Assembly (NCBI GenBank): GCA_030430385.1
Contig: JAUIFO010000013.1
Coordinates: forward strand, 46,257-110,256
Direction: 5' to 3'
DNA length: 64,000 nucleotides
Origin: Bacteroidia bacterium
GTDB taxonomy: Bacteria > Bacteroidota > Bacteroidia > Flavobacteriales > Flavobacteriaceae
The notes under the pieces are model-generated. The model worked only from the letters and a program-made list of their open reading frames with translations, was not told where the DNA came from and did no database searches. Below, piece by piece: positions 34,722-43,726 of the stretch. The translations under genes and the position numbers were made by a program. Positions within the stretch are counted from its first letter, which is position 1. Each line of letters begins with the position of its first letter.

Positions 34722-37700
34722 TTAAAAATCTAAGTTTACACCAAATGTATAAGCTGTTGGTCGCGGATAAAAAGCACCATCAATACCACCAAACTGCTCT
34801 GGATCTTGCCCATCATAATTAGTAATTATAAATGGATTATTTACAGAGGCATAAAATCTCATGTTAGTATTTTTAATAAAATTATTTGGTAAGCTATATC
34901 CAACTACAATATTTTCACATCTCATAAATGCAGCGTCTTTTAAGAAATAATCAGAAAATTGAATATTTCCATTTGCATTTTCGAATACTGGATTAGCTGC
35001 ACCATTGTAAAAATTTAAGACATTAGAGATGCTGGTGTTGTTATTTGGTTCAGCACTTTCAGTAAACCCATATCTTAGTTCATTTAAATCAAAAACTTTA
35101 CCGTCTAACTGACCTCTAAAACTTGCGCTAAAATCCCATCTTTTGTAATTGAAGTTTACTCCAAAACCGAAATTCCAATTAGGTCTTAAAGATGTGTAAT
35201 ATTTGTCTTCTTCGGTAATTTGATTATCACCATTTAAGTCAACAAAAGCATTTGGAATAGGATTACCATTACTGTCATATACTTGTTTAAAGACACCAGC
35301 TTGATAAGGTTCTTTACCTACTATATTAAACAATAGGTTAGATCCAGTTCCTAATAATTGACCACCAATATTTAGTCTATTAAGTCCTCCTAAATCTGTA
35401 ACTTCAGTTTTAGCATATGATAGATTTCCATTAAAACTAAGTCCGATATTATCCTTATTTATTGGATTTAAGTTTAAATTAAGTTCAAAACCTTTACTAT
35501 CAGTATTACCAACATTTTTTACAAAACTATCAGTAAGTGCTTGTCCAGGAGGTAAACTTACTTCAGATAGTAAATCTGTTGTCTCTCTTTGGAACACATC
35601 AAAACTACCTGTTAAAAATCTATTTTTAAATAACTCAAAGTCAATTCCAGCGTTTAGAGTAGTTGTTTTTTCCCACGTTAATCCAGTTTGGAATGGATTT
35701 GCTGAATATAAATTAAAACCAGGTAAATACTGGCTATTTTGACTACCAATAGAGAACAATGGACTCGTAGGATAAAAACCAGAAACACCAGTAATATTCT
35801 GTTGACCAGTTTTACCCCAGCCTAATCTTAATTTAAGGTTGTTTACAAAATCAACATTTTTCAAGAAAGCTTCTTCTTTTACTTTCCAAGCTAAAGCCGC
35901 CGAAGGGAATAGGCCCCAAACATTGTCATCCCAAACATCATCAAATACAAATAGTGATGATGCATCAGCTCTTAATGATAAGGTTAATAAGTATTTGTTT
36001 TTTATACTAATATTAGAACGAGCAAAAAAGGATTGTAAGTTCTGTGTATTAAAATATCTGTTATTAGGATTGTTAGGGTCAATTACTAAATAACGTTCTC
36101 CAATACCTACACCATTATTATCCACCTCTTCTTGAGTAGACGCGTAGTTGTATATTTCTTTATAACCATCTGTTTTAAAATTTTGATAAGCATAGCCTAA
36201 TTGAATATCGTAATTATCTACAAAAGAATCTTCAATGCTTTTGCCATATCTTAAATAAGCGTCAAAAGTAGTATTAGTAATGTGTTGATCTTCTGAATAA
36301 TTTAAACCAGGATTAAATATGCCTTGACCATTTTCATCCAATCTGTATGTTGCTAATGATCCATCTGTGAATGTTTCTCTAATTTTTGCTCGAGAAGCAT
36401 CAAGTCCAATATTCACTACTGCTTTTAATTCAGGTAAAAATGGCATCGTGTAATCTAATTCAATATTACCCAAAAAGCGGAATGCTTTTTCAGGTCTGTC
36501 TCGCTGTTCTAATAAGGCAAGAGGGTTAAATTGACCATCTATTAAATTAGGGTTATTTTCATTTAAATTTGTGTAAAAGCCACCAAATATACCAGAGGAA
36601 TTATAAACCGGTTTAGTTGGATCAAAAACTAAAGCACCACCCAAAGCACCACCAGCATCAGCAGTTCTTTTATTTGCCCAAGTCAATTTAGCATTTGAGT
36701 CTACTTTCAAATTATCATTTAACAATTTTGGAGATACTCTGAAAGCCGCACTAAATCTTTCGTAATCATCTGTTTTAACAACACCTTGAGCATTATTGTA
36801 ACCAATAGAACCTCTAAAAGGAACTTTTCCTCCTAGATTTGCTCGAGCAGAAAAATTAGTGTTAGAGGTAATTGCAGTTCTTGTTACAGCATCTCTCCAA
36901 TCAGTATCATATATTGCTCTGTTTCCATTATCTGTGCTAATGATTTGGCTAATTGTTTCGGTAGTGGTAACCGAACCGATAGGTACACCTAACTGGCCTA
37001 CATATTGAGGATGATACTCTTGAATGAATCTCACATAGTCACTGCTTCCCATCATGTCAATACCATCTCCAGCTTTACTTACCGAAACAGATGATGAAAA
37101 ATTAAATTGAGGTGCTCCAGAGGTTCCCTTTTTTGTGGTAATAATGATAACACCATTAGATGCTCTTGAACCATAGATTGCTGTGGCTGATGCATCTTTT
37201 AAAATAGTGAAACTTTCTACATCATTTGGGTTTACTAAAGACAATGGGTTGCTTACACCAGCAGGATTTTGAGTTCCAATAGGTATTCCATCAATAACGA
37301 TCAAAGGGCTACTATCGGCATTTAAGGATGCTCCTCCTCTAATTCTAATATTAGGAGCAGAGTCTGGTGATCCACCATTATCTGTAATTCTAACACCTGC
37401 TGCCTTACCTTGTAATAATTGATCGGTTGATACAATAGCTCCCTTGTTAAAATCTTCAGAAGAAACAACATCAACAGAACCTGTTGCGTCTTCCTTCTTT
37501 ACAGATCCATATCCAATAATCACAATTTCATCAAGCTGAGCTGCGTCTTCAACGAGAGCAACATCAATAGTGGTTTGTCCTGTATAAGTTATCTCTTGTG
37601 TAACATATCCTAGGTAAGAAAATACAAGTACTTCGCCATCGCTTATATTAATGGTGTAATTACCATCAAAGTCTGTTGAAGCTCCAGTAGTTGTACCCTT

Positions 37701-37835
37701 TACAAGGATGTTTACTCCTGGTAAAGGTGATGCGTCAGCTTGATCTGTAACATTTCCAGAAACCGTAGCTTGACCAAATAGGGATACGGGAACTAAAAAT
37801 GCGATTAAAAACAAGCTATTTAAAAATGTTTTCAT
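34722..37835 (-). CDS. susC: SusC/RagA family TonB-dependent outer-membrane transporter
   Basis: This is a 1037-residue protein. It has a signal peptide (to about SLFGQ), a carboxypeptidase-D-like domain (VSGNVTDQADASPLPGVNI), a TonB-box-like segment LDEIVIIGYG near 105-114, a plug domain (IRIRGGASLN, PLIVIDGIPI), then a 22-strand barrel ending in an aromatic strand (TFGVNLDF). It imports oligosaccharides using TonB energy together with SusD. It is the first gene of the minus operon, divergent from lacI, with the LacI-type palindrome about 113-126 bases upstream. Confidence 0.97.
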   Translation of the reverse strand: MKTFLNSLFLIAFLVPVSLFGQATVSGNVTDQADASPLPGVNILVKGTTTGASTDFDGNYTINISDGEVLVFSYLGYVTQEITYTGQTTIDVALVEDAAQLDEIVIIGYGSVKKEDATGSVDVVSSEDFNKGAIVSTDQLLQGKAAGVRITDNGGSPDSAPNIRIRGGASLNADSSPLIVIDGIPIGTQNPAGVSNPLSLVNPNDVESFTILKDASATAIYGSRASNGVIIITTKKGTSGAPQFNFSSSVSVSKAGDGIDMMGSSDYVRFIQEYHPQYVGQLGVPIGSVTTTETISQIISTDNGNRAIYDTDWRDAVTRTAITSNTNFSARANLGGKVPFRGSIGYNNAQGVVKTDDYERFSAAFRVSPKLLNDNLKVDSNAKLTWANKRTADAGGALGGALVFDPTKPVYNSSGIFGGFYTNLNENNPNLIDGQFNPLALLEQRDRPEKAFRFLGNIELDYTMPFLPELKAVVNIGLDASRAKIRETFTDGSLATYRLDENGQGIFNPGLNYSEDQHITNTTFDAYLRYGKSIEDSFVDNYDIQLGYAYQNFKTDGYKEIYNYASTQEEVDNNGVGIGERYLVIDPNNPNNRYFNTQNLQSFFARSNISIKNKYLLTLSLRADASSLFVFDDVWDDNVWGLFPSAALAWKVKEEAFLKNVDFVNNLKLRLGWGKTGQQNITGVSGFYPTSPLFSIGSQNSQYLPGFNLYSANPFQTGLTWEKTTTLNAGIDFELFKNRFLTGSFDVFQRETTDLLSEVSLPPGQALTDSFVKNVGNTDSKGFELNLNLNPINKDNIGLSFNGNLSYAKTEVTDLGGLNRLNIGGQLLGTGSNLLFNIVGKEPYQAGVFKQVYDSNGNPIPNAFVDLNGDNQITEEDKYYTSLRPNWNFGFGVNFNYKRWDFSASFRGQLDGKVFDLNELRYGFTESAEPNNNTSISNVLNFYNGAANPVFENANGNIQFSDYFLKDAAFMRCENIVVGYSLPNNFIKNTNMRFYASVNNPFIITNYDGQDPEQFGGIDGAFYPRPTAYTFGVNLDF

Positions 37836-38142
37836 ACACTATTTTTAAGTTAATTTCTAGTTAATTTGTTGATTATATTTTCACTTCTTGCGTTAAAACT
37901 ATGTAAATTTTGTGTAAAATCTCTGTACACAGATTTTAATTACAAAGCGAAAACGTTTTCGTGTTAAAAACTTTTGTCAATTTAACAGAAACCATTAAAA
38001 AACATGCTAAAATTATAGATTCTACAATAAAGTAATATCTTTATTGCCATATCAAAACCTAATGATGCAACTTTTTTTATTTAAAAATACTTAAAAACTT
38101 ATTAAAAGTCAACCGATTCCATAAAAATAACTTTGAACTCAT
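37836..38142. other. Divergent intergenic control region, susC / lacI-type regulator
   Basis: This 307-bp AT-rich region has no gene. It holds the 14-bp palindrome at 37948-37961. I see no convincing -33/-7 pair for either gene. Confidence 0.7.
37948..37961. promoter_or_regulatory. LacI-family operator palindrome
   Basis: CGAAAACGTTTTCG is a perfect palindrome with a central CG step, the form of PurR/CcpA/MalR-type LacI-family operators (compare the PurR box ACGCAAACGTTTGCGT). It sits between susC and a LacI-type gene, so autoregulation and control of the locus are likely. Confidence 0.8.
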
Positions 38143-39198
38143 ATGAAACGAAAAGTAACTTTAAAGCAAATCGCTAAAGAGTTAGATGTGTCCATTTCGA
38201 CAGTTTCTAAAGCTTTAAGAAACAGTATCGAAATTAGTGAAGATACACGGCAAAAAGTTCAAGCATTTGCTAAATTATACAATTACAGGCCCAATAATAT
38301 TGCTTTAAGTTTAAAAAATAGAAAAACAAAAACGATTGGTATTATCATCCCTGAGATAGTGCATCATTTCTTTTCAAAAGTAATTACAGGAATCGAACTT
38401 GTTGCTAATAAAAGAGGCTATAACGTAATCGTTGGATTATCTAATGAGTCTTTTGATAAGGAGGTTATCAACATGCAAATGCTTGCTAATGGTAGTATTG
38501 ATGGTTTTATTTTATCTATTGCCAAAGAAACCTTACAACAGCAGGATTACCATCACTTCACGGAAACCATCAATCAAGGGATGCCTATTGTAATGTTTGA
38601 TCGTGTGGCAGATAACATTCCTTGTGATAAAGTTATCGTTGATGATATTAAAGGCGCCAAAAAAGCTGTCGAAAAGCTCATCCATAATGGTTGCAAGAAC
38701 ATTGCTATAATCACTACTAGAGACTACGTTAGCGTTGGAAAATTACGTACGCAAGGATATTTAGAAGCTTTAGAAGAGCATAAAATCGATCCTAAAGGGT
38801 CACTGATTTTAAAAATTGAAGATAAATTACTCTCAGATGAAGATTTAGATAAGCTAGAAAAAGAAATAGAGTTGCTGTTCAAATCTAATAAAGTAGTCGA
38901 TGGTATTTTTGCTGTGAATGAATTATATGCTGTTACTGCTATAAAAGTTGCTAGAAAGCTCGGATTAGAAATTCCGAAATCACTTCAAGTCGTTAGTTTT
39001 ACTGATGGTGTATTGTCTAAACATTCAACACCTAGCTTAACAACGGTTAGTCAACACGGACAAGAAATTGGGGAGAAAGCTGCACAATTACTTATTGATA
39101 GATTAGAGCTAGATGATGAAGAATACAATGAAGAAGAACAATACGAAACAGTCGTAATTGAGACCGAACTTATTGAAAGAGAATCAACCAAATCGTAA
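38143..39198 (+). CDS. LacI family transcriptional regulator of the alpha-glucan locus
   Basis: This 351-residue protein has an N-terminal LacI helix-turn-helix (VTLKQIAKELDVSISTVSKALR, residues 5-26, with hinge YRPNNIALSLKNRKT) and a periplasmic-binding-like sensor domain (about 62-345). Length is standard. The ligand is probably maltose or a maltodextrin derivative, judged by the neighbours. It is divergent from susC across the operator palindrome and leads the plus-strand catabolic genes, so it probably controls both sides. Confidence 0.95.
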   Translation: MKRKVTLKQIAKELDVSISTVSKALRNSIEISEDTRQKVQAFAKLYNYRPNNIALSLKNRKTKTIGIIIPEIVHHFFSKVITGIELVANKRGYNVIVGLSNESFDKEVINMQMLANGSIDGFILSIAKETLQQQDYHHFTETINQGMPIVMFDRVADNIPCDKVIVDDIKGAKKAVEKLIHNGCKNIAIITTRDYVSVGKLRTQGYLEALEEHKIDPKGSLILKIEDKLLSDEDLDKLEKEIELLFKSNKVVDGIFAVNELYAVTAIKVARKLGLEIPKSLQVVSFTDGVLSKHSTPSLTTVSQHGQEIGEKAAQLLIDRLELDDEEYNEEEQYETVVIETELIERESTKS

Positions 39199-39243
39199 AT
39201 TTAACATCAACAAATAAAAAACTTTACTATCTTTATCGCCTAA

Positions 39244-39281
39244 TCAAAACTTATATTTTCACTTCTGCATTTAAGTTTTGA
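39244..39281. repeat. Inverted repeat upstream of the MFS gene
   Basis: TCAAAACTTA (39244-39253) and TAAGTTTTGA (39272-39281) form a perfect 10-bp inverted repeat with an 18-base spacer, 45 bases before the MFS start. It could be a terminator for the regulator gene or an operator; neither is certain. Confidence 0.35.
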
Positions 39282-39326
39282 TAAGTTTTATCGCTTGTCA
39301 ATAGTATTAATCTAAACATACTATAG

Positions 39327-40700
39327 ATGAAAAAGCGCATTCTAGGTTTCTGGGAAATTTGGAACATGAGTTTCGGTTTTTTAGGAATACAATTCGGATT
39401 TGCCTTACAAGGTGGCTTTATGTCACGAATATTTCAAACACTTGGAGCAGATAAGCATGACATTCCATTACTTTGGATTGCTGCACCCTTAACTGGACTT
39501 CTTGTACAACCCATTATTGGTTATATGAGCGACAGGACATGGCATTCGAAATGGGGACGACGACGACCTTATTTTCTTATCGGTGCAGTTTTAAGCTCAC
39601 TAGCTTTGTTCTTTGTGCCTTACTCACCTGCATTATGGATTGCAGCTGGATTTTTATGGATTCTTGATGCTTCTATCAATATTTCAATGGAACCATTTAG
39701 AGCATTAGTGGCTGATAAATTAGATGAATCTCAGAGAACGTACGGATTTGTAATGCAAACCTTGATTATTGGAATTGGGACTTGGGTTGCAAGTAATTTG
39801 CCTTGGCTGGTTTCTAAAATGGGTGTTAGCGATTCTGCAGATTTAGGTGTCGTTCCAGATTCGGTAAAAGTAGCCTTTGCTGTGGGAGCTTTTGTGTTTT
39901 TAGTAAGTATCTTATATACTGTATTTACAACAACTGAATATCCTCCAGAAGATATGGAAGCCTTTGAAAGAGAGAAAAAACAGAAAAGTAGTTTTATCTC
40001 TGATATTGTTTCTAATATTGGAAATATGCCAACCACAATGAAAAAACTTGGTGTGATTCAATTTTTTAGTTGGTTTGCCTTTTTTACAATGTGGAGTTTG
40101 GCGAATCCTGCTTTAACTGAACATGTGTTTAAAACACCAGCACCTGTTGAAGCGAATTACGATATGAGTTTGGCTGAAGACAAAGAAGCCTTCGATCTTG
40201 CAAATACCTCATTTCAAAAATCTTCTAATCTCGTAGGCTCAGCAATGGGAGTATACGGACTCTCTTCAATGGCATTTGCCTTGCTTTTGGTACTGTACAC
40301 TTCTAAAAGGAGAATTAACAGAAAATATGTGCACATGTTTTCTTTGTTTATTGGTGGAGCAGGTTTCCTACTTATGAATATTGTGACTCCAGATCAATTA
40401 AAATATTGCTTCATTTTAATTGGAATTGCTTGGGGAAGTATACTGTCTATGCCTTATGCTATGTTGTCAAGTTCTGTAAACCCAAAGAAAATGGGAATGT
40501 TTATGGGAATCTTCAATATGTTTATTGTAATACCGCAAATTATAGCAGCGCTTGGAGGTATTAATTTTGTGTCTAGTTTACTAGGCGAGGAAGCCATACA
40601 TGCCATGACCATCGCAGGAATTAGCCTTGTTATTGCAGGCTTATCAAATTTATTAATTACAAATAAATCAGCTATTACTTATCAGAAGAAAATAGCCTAA
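39327..40700 (+). CDS. MFS sugar transporter (SLC45/GPH-like, probable maltose importer)
   Basis: This is a 457-residue protein with about 12 membrane helices. The loop 2-3 text PIIGYMSDRTWHSKWGRRRPYFLIG (read in two parts around residue 63-87) is typical of the SLC45/MalT-like sugar:proton symporters of Bacteroidota alpha-glucan loci. It would carry maltose from periplasm to cytoplasm, where the adjacent phosphorylase acts. It leads an operon with pgmB and GH65, with intergenic gaps of 10-18 bases. Confidence 0.92.
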   Translation: MKKRILGFWEIWNMSFGFLGIQFGFALQGGFMSRIFQTLGADKHDIPLLWIAAPLTGLLVQPIIGYMSDRTWHSKWGRRRPYFLIGAVLSSLALFFVPYSPALWIAAGFLWILDASINISMEPFRALVADKLDESQRTYGFVMQTLIIGIGTWVASNLPWLVSKMGVSDSADLGVVPDSVKVAFAVGAFVFLVSILYTVFTTTEYPPEDMEAFEREKKQKSSFISDIVSNIGNMPTTMKKLGVIQFFSWFAFFTMWSLANPALTEHVFKTPAPVEANYDMSLAEDKEAFDLANTSFQKSSNLVGSAMGVYGLSSMAFALLLVLYTSKRRINRKYVHMFSLFIGGAGFLLMNIVTPDQLKYCFILIGIAWGSILSMPYAMLSSSVNPKKMGMFMGIFNMFIVIPQIIAALGGINFVSSLLGEEAIHAMTIAGISLVIAGLSNLLITNKSAITYQKKIA

Positions 40701-40710
40701 AGACATTTAA

Positions 40711-41400
40711 ATGACTAAAAAAGGATTCATATTTGATTTAGATGGTGTCATTGTAGATACAGCAAAATATCATTTTTTAGCTTGGAAAAAATTAGCACAT
40801 AGTATTGGTGTTGATTTTACTGAAACACAAAACGAACAGCTCAAAGGTGTAAGTAGAGTACGTTCATTAGAGAAAATCTTAGAATGGGGAAATACCTCAC
40901 TCTCTGAAGCTGAGTTTCAAAATTTGATGGCAAAAAAGAATGAAGATTACTTAAGCTATATCAACAAAATGGATGCTTCAGAAATACTACCTCATGTATC
41001 TCAGACGCTTGATTTTCTAATTGAATGTAACCAATCAATAGCTTTAGGTTCAGCAAGTAAAAATGCGAGACCAATTCTTGAAAAAGTAAATCTTCATTCA
41101 AAATTTGATGCTATTGTTGACGGTAACGATGTATCGAAAGCAAAACCAGATCCAGAAGTATTTCTCAACGGAGCAAAAGCTCTAGGCTTAGAACCAAAAG
41201 ATTGTATTGTGTTTGAAGATTCAGTAGCTGGAATTCAAGCAGCAAATACAGCAGATATGATTTCCATAGGTATTGGAGATCAAAATGTACTGCATGAAGC
41301 AGATTTTATTTTTAAAGATTTTACCGAAATGTCTCAAGAATTTATCCTTGATATCATTTCTGGAACAATAGATAAACAAACTAAAAATACGTCGATTTAA
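40711..41400 (+). CDS. pgmB: Beta-phosphoglucomutase
   Basis: This 229-residue HAD-superfamily enzyme has nucleophile Asp9 and acid/base Asp11 in FDLDGVIVDTAKYH, LGSASKNA (motif 2), and KAKPDPEVF with VFEDSVAGIQAA (motif 4). It converts beta-glucose-1-P, the product of inverting maltose phosphorylase, to glucose-6-P. Its place between the transporter and GH65 phosphorylase supports exactly that pathway. Confidence 0.96.
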   Translation: MTKKGFIFDLDGVIVDTAKYHFLAWKKLAHSIGVDFTETQNEQLKGVSRVRSLEKILEWGNTSLSEAEFQNLMAKKNEDYLSYINKMDASEILPHVSQTLDFLIECNQSIALGSASKNARPILEKVNLHSKFDAIVDGNDVSKAKPDPEVFLNGAKALGLEPKDCIVFEDSVAGIQAANTADMISIGIGDQNVLHEADFIFKDFTEMSQEFILDIISGTIDKQTKNTSI

Positions 41401-41418
41401 TATTGATTTATAACGATA

Positions 41419-43725
41419 ATGAATAAGAATTATATCATAGCCGATAATTGGTCGATCATTGAAGAAGGATTCGATCCAAAACACATTAAATCTACAGAAA
41501 GTTTAATGAGTTTGGGTAATGGTGCCATGGGACAGCGTGCTAATTTTGAAGAACAGTATTCTGGAAGTACTTTTCAAGGAAGTTATGTAGCTGGAGTGTA
41601 CTATCCTGATAAAACAAGAGTAGGATGGTGGAAGAATGGTTATCCTGAATATTTTGCAAAAGTGCTTAATGCTCCAAATTGGATTGGAATTAACGTAACA
41701 ATTAATGGCGAAGCTTTAGATCTCGCAAAGTGTAATAAAGTTGAAGCGTTTAAAAGAGAACTCAACATGAAAGAAGGTTGGTTGTCAAGAAGCTTCATCG
41801 CTACACTGCAAAACTTTATCGAAATAAAAGTCGAAACAAAACGATTTCTTAGTCTTGCCGAAGATGAAGTTGGAGCTATTGAATACCATGTTACACCTTT
41901 AAATAACGATGCTCAAATTAATTTCTCACCATATCTTGATAATGGGATTACTAATGAAGACTCGAATTGGGATGATAAGTTTTGGGATGTCTTAAGTGTT
42001 AACCATGAGAACGAACAAGCCTTCATCGTTTCAAAAACAATGAAGACACATTTTTATGTGTGTACTGCTATGCAAACTCAAGTGTCAATTAATGGACAAA
42101 CTATAGAACAGGATAAGACCATAAATGATGCTATTGATAAGATTGAGTTTGTTTATCAAAATCAGGTGAGTAAAGGTGACACAATCACACTTACAAAATT
42201 TGGTGGTTATACCACAGATAGAAATCACGATAAAAATGAACTGATTTCTGTTGCGAAGAAAACATTAAATAAGGTTTCCGACATGGGATTTGAAGCCTTA
42301 TTGGAAACCCAAAAACAAGCTTGGGCTCAAATTTGGGATATGGCAGATATCACTATTGAAGGTGACGTTGCCGCACAACAAGGGATTCGATTCAATATTT
42401 TTCACCTCAATCAAACCTATTTAGGTACTGATGCTAGGTTAAATATTGGTCCTAAAGGATTTACTGGAGAGAAATATGGCGGAAGTACTTATTGGGATAC
42501 CGAAGCGTATTGCATTCCATTCTACATGGCTACTAAAGATCAAAATGTTGCTAGGAGCTTATTAGAATACAGATATAATCATTTGGAAAGAGCTATAGAA
42601 AACGCTGAAAAGTTAGGCTTTTCTAACGGAGCAGCTTTGTATCCAATGGTAACTATGAATGGTGAAGAATGCCACAATGAATGGGAAATTACTTTTGAAG
42701 AAATTCATAGAAATGGCGCTATAGCGTTCGCCATTTTTAATTACCATCGCTATACAGGTGATTACAGCTACATTCCAGAAAAAGGACTCGAAGTGCTTAT
42801 TGGTATTGCGAGATTCTGGCACCAACGTGCTAGTTTTTCAACACATAGAAATCAATATGTCATCTTAGGTGTTACTGGTCCTAATGAGTATGAAAACAAC
42901 GTCAATAATAACTGGTATACCAACTACATTGCTAAGTGGTGTATCGATTATGCTTTGGAAAATATTTCCTTGATCGAAAGTGATTATAGCTCAGATTATG
43001 CGAGAATCATGAATAAGGTGAAATTGTCTAAAGCAGAAATGGCCGATTGGAAATCGGTTGCAGATAACATGTACTTTCCTTTTGATAAAGAGCAAAATGT
43101 TTATTTACAGCAGGATGGTTTCCTTGATAAGGAATTAATAACGGTTTCAGACTTGCCTAAAAGTGAACGACCTATAAACCAAAAATGGTCTTGGGATCGC
43201 ATTTTGAGATCGCCTTACATAAAACAAGCAGATACGCTTCAAGGGTTCTATTTCTTTGAAGATCATTTTAGTTTAGAGGCATTAGAACGTCATTTCGATT
43301 TTTATGAACCATTTACGGTTCATGAGAGTTCATTATCACCCTGTGTACACAGTATTCAAGCTGCAAAATTAAATAGAATGCAGCAAGCCTATGAATTTTA
43401 TTTGCGTACCTCTCGATTGGATTTAGATGATTACAATCATGAAGTGGAAGAAGGCCTACACATCACTTCTATGGCTGGTACCTGGATGAGTATTGTTGAA
43501 GGGTTTGGTGGTATGCGCGTTATTGATGGCACATTGTCTTTTGAGCCTAAGATTCCAGAACAATGGGAAGCGTATTCGTTTAAAGTGAATTTCAGACATC
43601 AAATTCTAAAAGTTAATGTGAAACAAGGTCATACGCACTTTGAACTTACTGGAGATAAAGAATTAGACATTATTGTTAATGGTCAATCAATCACGATTAG
43701 CCCTAATAATTTAGTAACTGTATAA
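41419..43725 (+). CDS. GH65 glycoside phosphorylase, probable maltose phosphorylase
   Basis: This is a 768-residue cytoplasmic enzyme, typical GH65 length. The N-terminal beta-sandwich (IEEGFDPKHIKSTESLMSLGNGAMGQR near residue 16) precedes an (alpha/alpha)6 barrel with YWDTEAYCIPFY and the catalytic-acid region ECHNEWEITFEEIHRNG near 415-432. It would phosphorolyse maltose to glucose and beta-glucose-1-P, used by the adjacent PgmB. Trehalose or kojibiose specificity cannot be excluded from sequence alone, but the starch locus argues for maltose. Confidence 0.94.
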   Translation: MNKNYIIADNWSIIEEGFDPKHIKSTESLMSLGNGAMGQRANFEEQYSGSTFQGSYVAGVYYPDKTRVGWWKNGYPEYFAKVLNAPNWIGINVTINGEALDLAKCNKVEAFKRELNMKEGWLSRSFIATLQNFIEIKVETKRFLSLAEDEVGAIEYHVTPLNNDAQINFSPYLDNGITNEDSNWDDKFWDVLSVNHENEQAFIVSKTMKTHFYVCTAMQTQVSINGQTIEQDKTINDAIDKIEFVYQNQVSKGDTITLTKFGGYTTDRNHDKNELISVAKKTLNKVSDMGFEALLETQKQAWAQIWDMADITIEGDVAAQQGIRFNIFHLNQTYLGTDARLNIGPKGFTGEKYGGSTYWDTEAYCIPFYMATKDQNVARSLLEYRYNHLERAIENAEKLGFSNGAALYPMVTMNGEECHNEWEITFEEIHRNGAIAFAIFNYHRYTGDYSYIPEKGLEVLIGIARFWHQRASFSTHRNQYVILGVTGPNEYENNVNNNWYTNYIAKWCIDYALENISLIESDYSSDYARIMNKVKLSKAEMADWKSVADNMYFPFDKEQNVYLQQDGFLDKELITVSDLPKSERPINQKWSWDRILRSPYIKQADTLQGFYFFEDHFSLEALERHFDFYEPFTVHESSLSPCVHSIQAAKLNRMQQAYEFYLRTSRLDLDDYNHEVEEGLHITSMAGTWMSIVEGFGGMRVIDGTLSFEPKIPEQWEAYSFKVNFRHQILKVNVKQGHTHFELTGDKELDIIVNGQSITISPNNLVTV

Positions 43726-43726
43726 A

